Assembly: GCF_023515955.1 (NCBI RefSeq)
Contig: NZ_CP097322.1
Span: 4,946,501-5,010,500, forward strand
DNA length: 64,000 nt
DNA from: Streptomyces sp. RerS4
GTDB lineage: Bacteria > Actinomycetota > Actinomycetes > Streptomycetales > Streptomycetaceae
Reading direction: 5' to 3'
Both the position numbers and the translations under genes were made by a program. This document shows, one piece after another, positions 28,588 through 37,389 of the stretch (positions are counted from its first letter, which is position 1; every line of letters begins with the position of its first letter). Under the pieces are notes generated by a model that was not told the origin of the DNA, did not search any database, and saw only the letters and a program-made list of their open reading frames with translations.

Positions 28588-29265
28588 ATGTACCGACGCA
28601 CCGCAGCGGCTGCCGTTGTGCTGGCCGCCACCCTGACCCTCACCGCCTGCGGCTCCGGGGGTGACGACAAGGCCTCCGCCGACGCGGCGAGCGCCGCCAA
28701 GCCGAAGCCGCCGGCCGCCTCCCCGGTCCCGGATCCGGCGGACGCCACCCCGGCGCCGTCCGGCTCCGCGCCGGGTCCGGTCCTGCCGGACGCGAAGCTC
28801 ACCCCGAAGACGGGCAACTTCAAGGAGAACGAGAAGAAGTACCTCAGCGGCCGCGTCCCCGAGAAGATGGACCCGGCCGCCGTCCTCCAGACCGGCCAGG
28901 AGACCTGCCAGCGCATCGAGCGCACCGCCAAGCGCGACAAGGACGCGGCGGCCGCGTCCATCGCCTCCGGCGAGATCACCGGCGCGCGGGACGCGATCAA
29001 CCACCTGTGCCCCGAACAGAAGCCGGTCCTCGCGGTGGCCGAGAAGGGCTTCGGCGACTCCCCGCGCACCGCCCCGGCCCCCGGCACCTACCGCGCCGTC
29101 ACCCAGAGCACGACCTGCACCTGGGAAGCCAAGGCCAAGGACGGCACCGTCCTCGCCTCGGGCCCGGAATCCCCCCCGACCCCCGGCACCAAAATCACCG
29201 CCACCATCCCCCCGGGCACCACGGAATTCCACTCCACCACCTGCTACGCCTGGCTCCCGGCGTAA
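28588..29265 (+). CDS. hypothetical lipoprotein
   Basis: Predicted membrane-anchored lipoprotein of 225 residues. The signal peptide ends in a lipobox, LTAC, with Cys21 as the lipid anchor, followed by GSGGDD and a Pro/Ala-rich linker of about 40 residues. The folded part has four cysteines (ETCQRIE, NHLCPEQ, STTCTWE, TTCYAW) that could form two disulfides. No family is recognised. An AGGAG site precedes the ATG. It is convergent with the downstream glycosyltransferase gene and shares a terminator with it. Confidence 0.8.
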   Translation: MYRRTAAAAVVLAATLTLTACGSGGDDKASADAASAAKPKPPAASPVPDPADATPAPSGSAPGPVLPDAKLTPKTGNFKENEKKYLSGRVPEKMDPAAVLQTGQETCQRIERTAKRDKDAAAASIASGEITGARDAINHLCPEQKPVLAVAEKGFGDSPRTAPAPGTYRAVTQSTTCTWEAKAKDGTVLASGPESPPTPGTKITATIPPGTTEFHSTTCYAWLPA

Positions 29266-29280
29266 GCCCCCTCGACCAAC

Positions 29281-29313
29281 AACGCCGCCGCGCCCCCCGG
29301 GGTCGGCGGCGTT
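29281..29313. terminator. bidirectional hairpin terminator
   Basis: AACGCCGCCG (29281-29290) pairs with CGGCGGCGTT (29304-29313). It lies between the convergent lipoprotein and glycosyltransferase genes. Confidence 0.7.
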
Positions 29314-29315
29314 CG

Positions 29316-30434
29316 TCATACGCGTGCGGTCGCGGACTCGTAGACGTCCAGGAGGGTGTCCAGGACCGTTTCCATGGAGAAGGCGGTGGTGGCCAGCGTG
29401 CGGGCCGAGGTGGCGGTCTGGGCGTTCGTCGTGGGGTTCAGGAGGTCGAGGATCGCTTCGGCCACGGGGGTGGGGCCGGGGGCGACCGCGCGGCCGGCGT
29501 TGGCGGTGGCGATGTCGCGGGCCAGGCCGTTGGAGTGGGTGACGACCGTGGGGACGCCGACCGCGAGGGCTTCGAGGACGGACATCGGGAACGGTTCGTC
29601 CACCGACGGCAGGACGTAGACGTGGGCCCGCCGCAGCTCCGTCAGTACCTCCGCGCTCGACAGCGCGCCCGGCACCGTGAAGCGCCCGCCCAGGCCCAAC
29701 GCCTCGATGCGGGCCCGTACGGCGGCCAGTTCCCCCTCGTCCGGGCCCGCGACGACGAAGTGCGCGTCCGGGTGCGCGGCGAGGACCGCCGGGGCGGCGT
29801 CCACGAAGTCCACCGGCCGCTTGCGGGCCTGCAACCGCGCCGAGTACAGGATCCGCGGCGGCCCGCTCGGCGCCGGCCGTTCCTCCTGCGCCGGGGTGCC
29901 GTTGACCAGGCGCACCGCCCGCGCCAGCGGAGCCCCCACCACCGCGTCCAGGCCCGCCCGCTCGTGCGGGGTCAGGTACAGCACCGCGTCCGCGCCGCGC
30001 AGCAGGCGGCGTACCGCCACCGCGTCCAGCACCTTGGCCAGCGCCTTCTCGCTCGGGTCGACCATCCCGTGGGTCTGGAGCACCAGCGGCTTGCCCGCCC
30101 GCAGCGCGGCCAGCGCCACCGGCAGCGTCACGAGGTCCCGCGCGAGGTGCACATGGACGAGATCCGCGTCGCGCACCAGCCGGCCCGCCGAGGCCAGCAG
30201 GGCCGGCGAGGTCATCCCGCTGAAGCCGAGCGGCAGGATCCGCCGGGCCGGGAACAGTTTCGCCGGCACCCCCTCCACGGAGGTCGGCCACGGGTCGAAG
30301 CCCTCGCCCAGCGCGAGCAACCGCGCCTCGTGGCCACGCGCCCGCAGCCCCTTGGTCAGGTTCAGCGCGACCCGCACCGGCCCGCCGAAGGCGTGCGAGG
30401 GGGAGTGCAGGGTGACGGCGTGCAGGACTCTCAC
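29316..30434 (-). CDS. GT4-family glycosyltransferase
   Basis: GT-B fold glycosyltransferase of 372 residues that likely adds a sugar to the polysaccharide repeat unit on its lipid carrier at the inner membrane face. The N-terminal acceptor domain has HSPSHAFGGPVRVALNLTKG and ADLVHVHLARDLV. The C-terminal donor domain has RILYSARLQARKRPVDFVDA, HFVVAGPDEGELAAVRARIE and the E-x7-E-like DEPFPMSVLEALAVGVPTVV. Donor and acceptor are not predictable. Its GTG overlaps the stop of the acetyltransferase gene as GTGA, so the two are translationally coupled. Confidence 0.9.
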   Translation of the reverse strand: MRVLHAVTLHSPSHAFGGPVRVALNLTKGLRARGHEARLLALGEGFDPWPTSVEGVPAKLFPARRILPLGFSGMTSPALLASAGRLVRDADLVHVHLARDLVTLPVALAALRAGKPLVLQTHGMVDPSEKALAKVLDAVAVRRLLRGADAVLYLTPHERAGLDAVVGAPLARAVRLVNGTPAQEERPAPSGPPRILYSARLQARKRPVDFVDAAPAVLAAHPDAHFVVAGPDEGELAAVRARIEALGLGGRFTVPGALSSAEVLTELRRAHVYVLPSVDEPFPMSVLEALAVGVPTVVTHSNGLARDIATANAGRAVAPGPTPVAEAILDLLNPTTNAQTATSARTLATTAFSMETVLDTLLDVYESATARV

Positions 30435-30991
30435 TTCGGCTCCTCCACCGGGCGCCGCCGCCCGTCCTGGGTCTGCAACGTCAGCTCCGGCAGGTCCCGG
30501 TGCACCACGGCCCCGGCACCCGCCACCGCGCACCTGCCGACCGTCACACCGGCGAGCACGGTGGCCCGTACGGCCACCCACGCACCGTCCTCGACGGTGA
30601 TCGGGGCGTTGCGGTAGCGGAAGTCGGCGGCCCGGTGGTCGTGCGAGCCGGTGCACAGCATCGACTCCTGCGACAGGCACACGTTCGCCCCGACCGTCAC
30701 CGGCTCCAGGTTCAGGATCCAGGCGCCCTCGCCGATCCAGGTGTGGTCCCCGACGGTGAGCTTCCACGGCCACAGCACCCGCACCCGATGCCGGATCAGC
30801 ACCCCCTCGCCGATCTGCGCGCCGAAGGCCCGCAGCAGGGCCACGCGCCCCCTCGCCGGACAGAACCACGCCATGAAGACGGTGTTCATCACGGCGAACC
30901 ACAGAGCCTGCGTCAGCAGCCCCCGCCCCTTGTCGTATCCGGCCAGCGTGAAGGCAGGAAGATCACGCAACAGTCGCCCCTCATCGTCCAC
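30431..30991 (-). CDS. WcaF-like hexapeptide-repeat acetyltransferase
   Basis: Predicted left-handed beta-helix O-acetyltransferase of 186 residues that may acetylate a sugar of the polysaccharide. Hexapeptide repeats are visible (IGEGVLIRHRVRVLW, VGDHTWIGEGAWI, VTVGANVCLSQESML) with the active-site histidine region CTGSHDHRAADF and a second repeat block ITVEDGAWVAVRATVLAGVT. This arrangement resembles WcaF of colanic acid loci. The start is a GTG at 30991. It is divergent from the Wzy-like gene and coupled to the following glycosyltransferase. Confidence 0.9.
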   Translation of the reverse strand: MDDEGRLLRDLPAFTLAGYDKGRGLLTQALWFAVMNTVFMAWFCPARGRVALLRAFGAQIGEGVLIRHRVRVLWPWKLTVGDHTWIGEGAWILNLEPVTVGANVCLSQESMLCTGSHDHRAADFRYRNAPITVEDGAWVAVRATVLAGVTVGRCAVAGAGAVVHRDLPELTLQTQDGRRRPVEEPK

Positions 30992-31063
30992 CCCTACGCG
31001 CTCCCGGCGCGCCGATCGCTCAGACTAGACTGCGCCCGGATCAGGCACAGGGGTGGGGGCAGC

Positions 31064-32584
31064 ATGGCTACGGACGTGACCGGACCCGCCGTTGCCCCCG
31101 CGTCGGCGCCGCCCGTGGAGCCCGTGGACGAGTCCCAGTGGGGCCGGGTCACCACCCCGCGCACCCTGCTCTCGCGGGCCCTGTCCGTCCCCCTCGCGCT
31201 CGGCTTCACGCTCTTCCTGCCGTTCCTCGTCGCCGTCCAGACCGGCGCCGGCGCCCGCGACGCCGCCTTCCACCTCCAACTGCTGCTCACCATGTACGCG
31301 GGCGCCCGGCTCTCCGCGATGGTCCTCACCAGCCGCCGCAAGCTCCTCCAGGGCTCCTTCTGGCTCTTCGTCTACATGGCCATGGGCGTGGCCCCCCTCG
31401 CCCAGGCCGTCCTGGGCCAGGTGCCCACGCCCGTCGTCGGCCCCCGCTCCGACCTCACCCTCGCCATCGGACTGGTCCTGCTGGGCTGCCTCGCCTTCGA
31501 CGTCGGCGTGCTCCTCGCCCGTCACCGGCCCGCCGGCCGCGCGGGCGGCTCGCAGAAGGAACCCCGGCCGGTCATGGCCCACCGGCGCCGCCTCCAACTC
31601 CTCACGGGGCTCGCCTTCCTGGGCAGCGCGGCGTTCATCGTGAAGCTCGGCGGCCCCGCCGTCTTCTTCTCCAGCCGCCAGGAGATCATCGCCGGCATCG
31701 AGGAGGCCGGCGTCTCCAACGGCGACGGCCAGGCCGGCCAGGCCCTGCTGCGCGGCTTCGGCACCGTGCCGGCGCTGCTCGCGCTGCTGCTGTACACGCG
31801 CTGGCTGATCACCTCGAAGTTCGCCCGCCGCAAGGTGTCCGTCATCGTGACGTGGGCCGGCCTCGCCGCCCTCAACCTGGTGGTCAACAACCCGATCTCG
31901 AACCCGCGCTACTGGTTCCTCACGGTCATGTTCGCGCTGCTGTTCACCGTCTTCCCGGTGAGCGCGGCGATGTACCGGGTGGCGCTGTCGATGGCCGTGG
32001 TGATCGCCCTGCTCGTCTTCCCGTTCGCGGACCGCTTCCGCTACGACGAGAAGAACTACAAGCCCGTCGAGACGACGTCGGTCCTGGAGCCGATGGCCCT
32101 CAAGGACTACGACCAGATCGGCATGTTCGCGAACACCATCACCTTCTCCGACTCCGGCCCCGGCCACTTCTACGGCCGCCAGCTCGCCGGATCGATCTTC
32201 TTCGCGGTGCCGCGCTCGGTGTGGCCGGGCAAGCCGCGCGACACCGGCGTGATGGTCGGCCAGTGGATGGGCACCGTCAACACCAACCTGTCGTCCCCGA
32301 TCTGGGCCGAACTGTGGCTCGACTTCGGCCCGCTCGGCATGGGCGCCGGCCTGATGGGCATCGGCTACGCCGCCGCCCGCGTCGACCGCCGCTACGCCAG
32401 GCGTGCCACGCGCCGCTCACCCCCGGGCAGCCTGATCTCCGTGGTGGTCCCGCTGGTCGCCGGCTACTCGTTCATCCTCCTGCGCGGCCCCCTCCTCCAG
32501 GCCTCGGGCCGCGTGGCCATAGCCGCCCTGTGCCTGGCCCTGGTGGCCACGTACCGCACGGACCGCCACACGACGCTGCGCTGA
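31064..32584 (+). CDS. Wzy-like polysaccharide polymerase
   Basis: Integral membrane protein of 506 residues with roughly ten to twelve hydrophobic segments, the pattern of O-antigen/exopolysaccharide polymerases that join lipid-linked repeat units outside the membrane. A large extracytoplasmic loop near residues 330-420 (RFRYDEKNYKPVETTSV, FANTITFSDSGPGHFYGRQL, SVWPGKPRDTGVMVGQW) fits the oligosaccharide repeat-unit polymerase family. The ATG follows a G-rich site. It converges with the Wzx-like gene. The Wzy assignment rests on topology and locus rather than a conserved motif. Confidence 0.8.
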   Translation: MATDVTGPAVAPASAPPVEPVDESQWGRVTTPRTLLSRALSVPLALGFTLFLPFLVAVQTGAGARDAAFHLQLLLTMYAGARLSAMVLTSRRKLLQGSFWLFVYMAMGVAPLAQAVLGQVPTPVVGPRSDLTLAIGLVLLGCLAFDVGVLLARHRPAGRAGGSQKEPRPVMAHRRRLQLLTGLAFLGSAAFIVKLGGPAVFFSSRQEIIAGIEEAGVSNGDGQAGQALLRGFGTVPALLALLLYTRWLITSKFARRKVSVIVTWAGLAALNLVVNNPISNPRYWFLTVMFALLFTVFPVSAAMYRVALSMAVVIALLVFPFADRFRYDEKNYKPVETTSVLEPMALKDYDQIGMFANTITFSDSGPGHFYGRQLAGSIFFAVPRSVWPGKPRDTGVMVGQWMGTVNTNLSSPIWAELWLDFGPLGMGAGLMGIGYAAARVDRRYARRATRRSPPGSLISVVVPLVAGYSFILLRGPLLQASGRVAIAALCLALVATYRTDRHTTLR

Positions 32585-32590
32585 CGCGCC

Positions 32591-33820
32591 CTACGCGAGG
32601 GACGAGGCCGGGGCGGCCGGAGCCGCCGGGGGCGTCGGGGTGAGGCGGGCGGCGCGGAGCCAGGAGGCGGTGGCTTTGCAGGCGGAGCCGAGGGCCAGGC
32701 CCCAGGCGGCGCCCAGGACGCCCCACATCGCGTAGCCCGCCAGAAGGAAGGCCACCGACAGGAGGGAGAACACCACCTGGAGGGAGAGCGTCGCCTTGGG
32801 GTTCAGGACGCGCAGGGTCAGGAGGGCGCAGGTGCCCAGGCCCATCACCGCGTACTGCGCCCCCGTCGCCGGCAGCAGCGCGGACGCGGCCGCCCAGGTG
32901 TCGCCCAGCAGGTGCCGGCCCAGCCGCTCGGGCAGCGCGTACAACACCGCCGCCCAGGCGGCGCCCAGCACCGCGAGGACGGTGCCCATCAGCGCGGTCA
33001 GCCGGATCACGCCCCGCTTGCCGGACGCCCGCCCGACCACCGGCGGCCCGAAGGCGTTCGCGGAGTTGAACAGCACGTTCAGCGGCCCGAACAGGGTGGT
33101 CGCGCCCCGCAGCGCGCCGACGGCCAGCGGCGTCGCGAAGACGCCCAGGCCCAGGACCGCGAGCTGGCTCGAACCGTTGCCCACCGCGAACTCGACGACG
33201 AACCGCCGCCCGAGGTGGCCCCGGCGCAGGTAGGGCCGCAGTGCGGCGCGGGCGCCCCGTACGTACGGGCGCAGCAGCCAGAGCCCGAGCGCCAGCGCGG
33301 GCAGCGCCGACAGCCCCCACACCAGCACCAGCCGCCCCGCCGAGGCCCCCGCCGGCTGCGCGGCCAGGGCGGCGACCACGCACCCGAGCCGCAGCGCATC
33401 GGCGGCCAGCGCCCGTTCGGGCAGCCGCAGGGCGGAGAAGCAGTACCGCAGCCCGTCCTGGACGAGGACCAGCGGCAGGACGAGGCCCAGCGCGAGGAAG
33501 GCCTGCCCGGCGGCCCCGGGCAGGGCGAGGCCGACGCCGGCCAGGACCAGCCCGGCGGCGGCCGAGGCGGCGGCGGTGAACGCCACCGAGGAGCGGCACA
33601 CCACGCCCAGGCGCTCGCCCTTCTCCAGCACCACGGTCTGGCCGACGTAGGCCATGTTCAGTCCGAGGAGCACGCTGAACGTCACGTACACCATCGAGAA
33701 GTCGGCGAAGCCGGACGCCGACGACAGTCGGGCGGCCAGCACCAGCACCAGGATGTTCGTGGCGCTGGAGGCGGCCTGGTCCAGGATCGAGGCGACCGCG
33801 CCCAGACCCCGCCGGCTCAC
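32591..33820 (-). CDS. Wzx-like polysaccharide flippase
   Basis: MOP/MATE-type membrane exporter of 409 residues, with about twelve hydrophobic helices, expected to flip lipid-linked repeat units across the membrane. The N-terminus SRRGLGAVASILDQAASSAT followed by NILVLVLAARLSSASGFADF is typical of polysaccharide-biosynthesis flippases. The GTG start overlaps the TGA of the Wzz-like gene in GTGA, which rejects the longer upstream reading. It forms an operon with the Wzz-like gene and a glycosyltransferase. Confidence 0.85.
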   Translation of the reverse strand: MSRRGLGAVASILDQAASSATNILVLVLAARLSSASGFADFSMVYVTFSVLLGLNMAYVGQTVVLEKGERLGVVCRSSVAFTAAASAAAGLVLAGVGLALPGAAGQAFLALGLVLPLVLVQDGLRYCFSALRLPERALAADALRLGCVVAALAAQPAGASAGRLVLVWGLSALPALALGLWLLRPYVRGARAALRPYLRRGHLGRRFVVEFAVGNGSSQLAVLGLGVFATPLAVGALRGATTLFGPLNVLFNSANAFGPPVVGRASGKRGVIRLTALMGTVLAVLGAAWAAVLYALPERLGRHLLGDTWAAASALLPATGAQYAVMGLGTCALLTLRVLNPKATLSLQVVFSLLSVAFLLAGYAMWGVLGAAWGLALGSACKATASWLRAARLTPTPPAAPAAPASSLA

Positions 33821-35514
33821 CTCTGGCCCGTACGGACCGTGCGCAGCGCGACGGTGTCGCTCCCGTCGCCCGGGATGTGCTGCTCCGCCTCGCCGGTCAC
33901 CGGCCGCGCCGGCTCCGGCCGGGCCGGGGCGCCTCGGCCGCGTCCGCCGCGCTTCTCGCCCGGCACCGGGGCGTGCACGACCGCGCCGAGGACGGTGCCG
34001 CCGGCGCCGCTGATCAGTTCGCGGATCCGGGCCAGGTCGCTGCGGTACACGGCGCGCGGGTCGCAGACCACCAGGACCCCGTCGACGCGGTCGACGAGCG
34101 CCAGCGCGTCGGCGTAGGACAGGACGGGCGGTGCCAGCACCACCACCGTCGAGTTGGGCGAGTCGGCCTCGGAGATCAGTCGGGTGGCGCGCGGGGAGGT
34201 CAGGGCGCGGGGCACGTTGCGCACCCGCTCGCCCGGGATCAGGTCGAAGGTGCCCGATTCCCCGGCGTCCACCACCAGCTGCCGGCCGTCGGGCCACTCG
34301 CAATCGCCCTGACGGCCACCGCCCCCCGCGCCCTGGCTCCAGCGCGGCCGCCCGCCGGCGTCCGTCGGCAACTGGCTGGCCAGCACCGGGGTGCGCAGGT
34401 CGGCTTCGATGAGCAGGACGTCCTTGCCGGTCTCCGCGAAGGAGGCGGCCAGGTTCACGGCCACGGCGGCGGCGGTCTCGCTGCTGCCGCGCGGGGCCAC
34501 CACCAGGAGCCGGCGCCGGTCGGCGAACCGGGAGTCGTAGGCGAGCCGGAACGCCACCGACCGGTACTCCTCGGCGAGCCGGGGATCGGCCTCCCCGGCG
34601 GCGAGCAGCGGGCCGCCGCCGGTCCTGTCCCGGGGCAGGGAGCCCAGTACGGGGGCCCGCAGGGCCCGCGAGACGTCGCCTTCGGAGCGCGGGGCCGGGT
34701 CGAAGACGAGCCGGACCCAGGCGGCCAGCAGGCCCAGCGCCAGCCCCACGGCGGCGCCGAGCGCGAGCGACATCGGCAGGCCCGGCCCGTCCGCGCCGGA
34801 GGGCGGGGTCGCGGCGCTGGTGACCCGGCCGGGGGTCATGTCCAGGGCCTCAAGCTTCGTGATCTTGCCGTTGTAGCCGCCGACCTCGCTCTGGAGGTCG
34901 GTCTTGGTGGACATCGCGGAGTCCCGCGCGGCCCCGGCGGGCAGCCGGGCGATCTCCTTGACCAGCTCGTCGAGCTCCTTGGCGACCGGGTCGCGCTGGT
35001 CCTTGTACCCCTTGACCATCCGGTCGCGGGTGGCGTCGAGCGCCTCCTGCCGCTTGAGCAGGTACGCCTCCGTCATCGCGTTGGCGCGCTTGGCGGCCTG
35101 GGTGGGGGAGTTCGCGGTGTAGGTGAACCGCAGCACCATCGTCTGGGGCGGGTTGGTGACCTGGAGGCCGGCGCGCAGCGCCTTGAAGTCCTTGTCGGCG
35201 ACGCCGAGCTTCACCCTGGCGGCCTCGGCGATGGAGCTGGAGAGCGCGACCTGACGCTCCGAGCCGATGTTGATGGCCTTGTCGGGGGCCAGGCTCGGGT
35301 TGAACGGGTCGTCGGTGGGCGCGCGCAGCACGATGTCGGCGCTCGCCACGTAGGTGTCCGCGGTGGATATGCCGAGGTAGACGCCGCCCAGCAGGCCGAT
35401 GCCCACGCCCGCGCCGAGGAGCCGCCGGTAGCGCAGGAGCTGCTTGAACTGGTCCCTGAGGAGGTCGGGTTCGTCCTCGGTGGGGACCGCTGCCGGCCGG
35501 TTCGTCTCGATCAC
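33817..35514 (-). CDS. Wzz/BY-kinase-like chain-length protein with degenerate P-loop
   Basis: Polysaccharide co-polymerase of 565 residues controlling chain length. It has a cytoplasmic N-terminus, TM1 near 33-50 (LLGAGVGIGLLGGVYLGI), a periplasmic Wzz domain with coiled-coil helices, TM2 near 245-268, then a cytoplasmic BY-kinase-like ATPase domain. In that domain the Walker A site reads APRGSSETAAAVAVN, lacking the usual Gly-Lys-Ser/Thr lysine, while the A' motif LLIEADLRTP is kept. The C-terminal tail has no tyrosine cluster. Kinase activity is therefore doubtful. It is coupled by GTGA overlaps to the genes on both sides. Confidence 0.88.
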   Translation of the reverse strand: MIETNRPAAVPTEDEPDLLRDQFKQLLRYRRLLGAGVGIGLLGGVYLGISTADTYVASADIVLRAPTDDPFNPSLAPDKAINIGSERQVALSSSIAEAARVKLGVADKDFKALRAGLQVTNPPQTMVLRFTYTANSPTQAAKRANAMTEAYLLKRQEALDATRDRMVKGYKDQRDPVAKELDELVKEIARLPAGAARDSAMSTKTDLQSEVGGYNGKITKLEALDMTPGRVTSAATPPSGADGPGLPMSLALGAAVGLALGLLAAWVRLVFDPAPRSEGDVSRALRAPVLGSLPRDRTGGGPLLAAGEADPRLAEEYRSVAFRLAYDSRFADRRRLLVVAPRGSSETAAAVAVNLAASFAETGKDVLLIEADLRTPVLASQLPTDAGGRPRWSQGAGGGGRQGDCEWPDGRQLVVDAGESGTFDLIPGERVRNVPRALTSPRATRLISEADSPNSTVVVLAPPVLSYADALALVDRVDGVLVVCDPRAVYRSDLARIRELISGAGGTVLGAVVHAPVPGEKRGGRGRGAPARPEPARPVTGEAEQHIPGDGSDTVALRTVRTGQR

Positions 35515-36746
35515 GACCTGTGACCCCCCAGTGCCTCGTCTATCAGTGCGTCGATGCGGGCCAGGCCCGCGTCACGGCTCAGATGGGCCGCCACGTGGAC
35601 GGGTCCGGCGGCGCCCAGCGCGTCCGCGCCCTCGGGGTCCTCCGCCAGGGCCCGTACGGCCTTCAGCAGGGCCGCGGGATCCTCCGGCGGTACGAGCACC
35701 CCCGCGCCCGAACGTTCCACCTCCTGGGCGGTTCCTCCCTGCGCCGCGACGGAGGCGACGACGGGGCGGCCCGCCTGGAAGTAGGAGGTCAGCTTGGACG
35801 GCACGCTCATGTCCAGCACGGCCGCGTGCTGCGTGACCGCGAGCACGTCCGCCGCCGCGAGGATATCCGGGAACTCGCCGTCGGCGGCAGGGGGGATGAT
35901 GTCGAGGTTGGGCACGTCCGAGGCGAGGTCGGCGAGGGCCTGGCGCTGACTGCCGTCGCCCATCAGCACGAACCGGACCTCGGGGTCGAGTCGGGCCGCG
36001 CCGACGAGGACTTCGAGGCCCTGCTTGAGCCCCATGTTCCCGGAGTGCAGGACGACGGTCTGGCCGGGCGCCCAGCCCAGGTGGCGACGGGTCTCCCCGC
36101 GCGGCTTGGTGGGCTGCGGCACGTGTGACCAGTTCGGGACGAGCCGGATCCGGTCGGGGTCCACGCCCATGCCGACGACCCGGTCGACGAAGGTCTCGTG
36201 GATGACGCCGACCAGGGTGGCGCGCCCCAGGGCGTACGCCTCCGCCCGCCCGGCGAGCGCGGCCGCCTTGTCACCGCCGCTGATCCCGCTCTGCGCGGCC
36301 GCCGCGCCCATCAGGTCCTGGACGACCGGGACGTACGGCACCTTCCACTTCGCGGCGAGCCGGGCGGCGAGCACCCCGCCGGCGAGGCTCGGCATCTGCG
36401 CGAGGATCGCGTCCGGCTTCGGCATCCGGGGCGGGGCCACGGCGCCGTGCAGCAGAATCGATCCTTCGAACAGGGCCCGCTTGACGGCGGTCTGACGGGG
36501 CGGCACGGTGTGCGCGCGCCGGTGCACGGTGACCCCCGCGCGCCGTTCCGTGCGCCTGAGCGCCCCCTTGTACTCCGGCTCGACCGACCACGCCGGGTAG
36601 TGCGGCATGCCGGCCAGGACGTGGGTGTCGTGACCGATACTCGCCCAGTGCTCCGCGATCTGGGTGGCGTACGGGCCGATACCCGCGTGCTCGGGGGCGT
36701 AGTTGGTGGAAACCAGCAACAGCCGCCGGTGGCCGGATGTGGACAC
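35511..36746 (-). CDS. GT4-family glycosyltransferase (WcaI-like)
   Basis: GT-B glycosyltransferase of 411 residues. N-terminal domain: RLLLVSTNYAPEHAGIGPYA, HVLAGMPHYPAWSVEPEYKG, and a predicted membrane-interacting hydrophobic stretch. C-terminal donor domain: VVLHSGNMGLKQGLEVLVGA, RFVLMGDGSQRQALADLA and the donor-binding segment VPSKLTSYFQAGRPVVASVA. The pattern resembles WcaI of colanic acid clusters, often a fucosyltransferase, but the sugar cannot be assigned. GTG 36746 is chosen for its GAGAAGGGG site. Its stop overlaps the Wzz-like start. Confidence 0.88.
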   Translation of the reverse strand: MSTSGHRRLLLVSTNYAPEHAGIGPYATQIAEHWASIGHDTHVLAGMPHYPAWSVEPEYKGALRRTERRAGVTVHRRAHTVPPRQTAVKRALFEGSILLHGAVAPPRMPKPDAILAQMPSLAGGVLAARLAAKWKVPYVPVVQDLMGAAAAQSGISGGDKAAALAGRAEAYALGRATLVGVIHETFVDRVVGMGVDPDRIRLVPNWSHVPQPTKPRGETRRHLGWAPGQTVVLHSGNMGLKQGLEVLVGAARLDPEVRFVLMGDGSQRQALADLASDVPNLDIIPPAADGEFPDILAAADVLAVTQHAAVLDMSVPSKLTSYFQAGRPVVASVAAQGGTAQEVERSGAGVLVPPEDPAALLKAVRALAEDPEGADALGAAGPVHVAAHLSRDAGLARIDALIDEALGGHRS

Positions 36747-36876
36747 TGAACGTCCCCTTCTCCCCTGGATGATGCGCACGTCACCCTATGCGTTCACCGT
36801 CTGCGCGCGGAACGTGCGCGCTATTGTCTGCTCATCAGCCACGCCGGGGGGCGTGGCCGCTGGGGGGTAATTGACG

Positions 36877-37389
36877 ATGGAGCACCACGTGTCCGAGCCT
36901 GCGCCGGCCGCCCGCAGACCGTACCGGGTCGGGTACGCCCCCGGCGCGTACGACCTCTTCCACATCGGACACCTCAACATCCTTCGGCACGCCCGCAGTC
37001 GGTGCGACTACCTGGTGGCCGGCGTCGTCTCCGACGAGATGGCCGAGCTGGCCAAGGGCCGCCGCCCGATGATCCCCCTCGTCGAACGGCTGGAGATCGT
37101 CCGCAGCGTCAAGTACGTCGACGCCGCCTTCGTCGAGACCGTCCCGGACAAGGTGGAGACCTGGAAGCAGGTCCGCTTCGACGTGATCTTCAAAGGCGAC
37201 GACTGGCGCGGCACGCCCAAGGGCGACCGCCTGGAACGGGACTTCGCCGCCCACGGCGTCGACGTCGTCTACTTCCCCTACACCGTGCACACCTCCAGCA
37301 CCCAGCTGCGCCGCGCCCTCGACGCCCTCGCCGAACCGCTGCCGACCGGCGCCGGCCGCGCGGAGCAGCTCACCGCCGAACGGCGCTGA
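36877..37389 (+). CDS. cytidylyltransferase-like nucleotidyltransferase
   Basis: Small nucleotidyltransferase of 170 residues of the glycerol-3-phosphate/phosphocholine cytidylyltransferase type (TagD-like), expected to join CTP with an alcohol phosphate. The HIGH signature occurs in YAPGAYDLFHIGHLNILRHA, with FDVIFKGDDWRGTPKGDRLE and a C-terminal PYTVHTSSTQLRRAL in place of the usual RTEGISTT segment. ATG 36877 has a G-rich site; TTG 36871 is an alternative. It converges with, and overlaps by 20 bases, the CDP-alcohol phosphotransferase gene. The alcohol is unknown. Confidence 0.88.
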   Translation: MEHHVSEPAPAARRPYRVGYAPGAYDLFHIGHLNILRHARSRCDYLVAGVVSDEMAELAKGRRPMIPLVERLEIVRSVKYVDAAFVETVPDKVETWKQVRFDVIFKGDDWRGTPKGDRLERDFAAHGVDVVYFPYTVHTSSTQLRRALDALAEPLPTGAGRAEQLTAERR

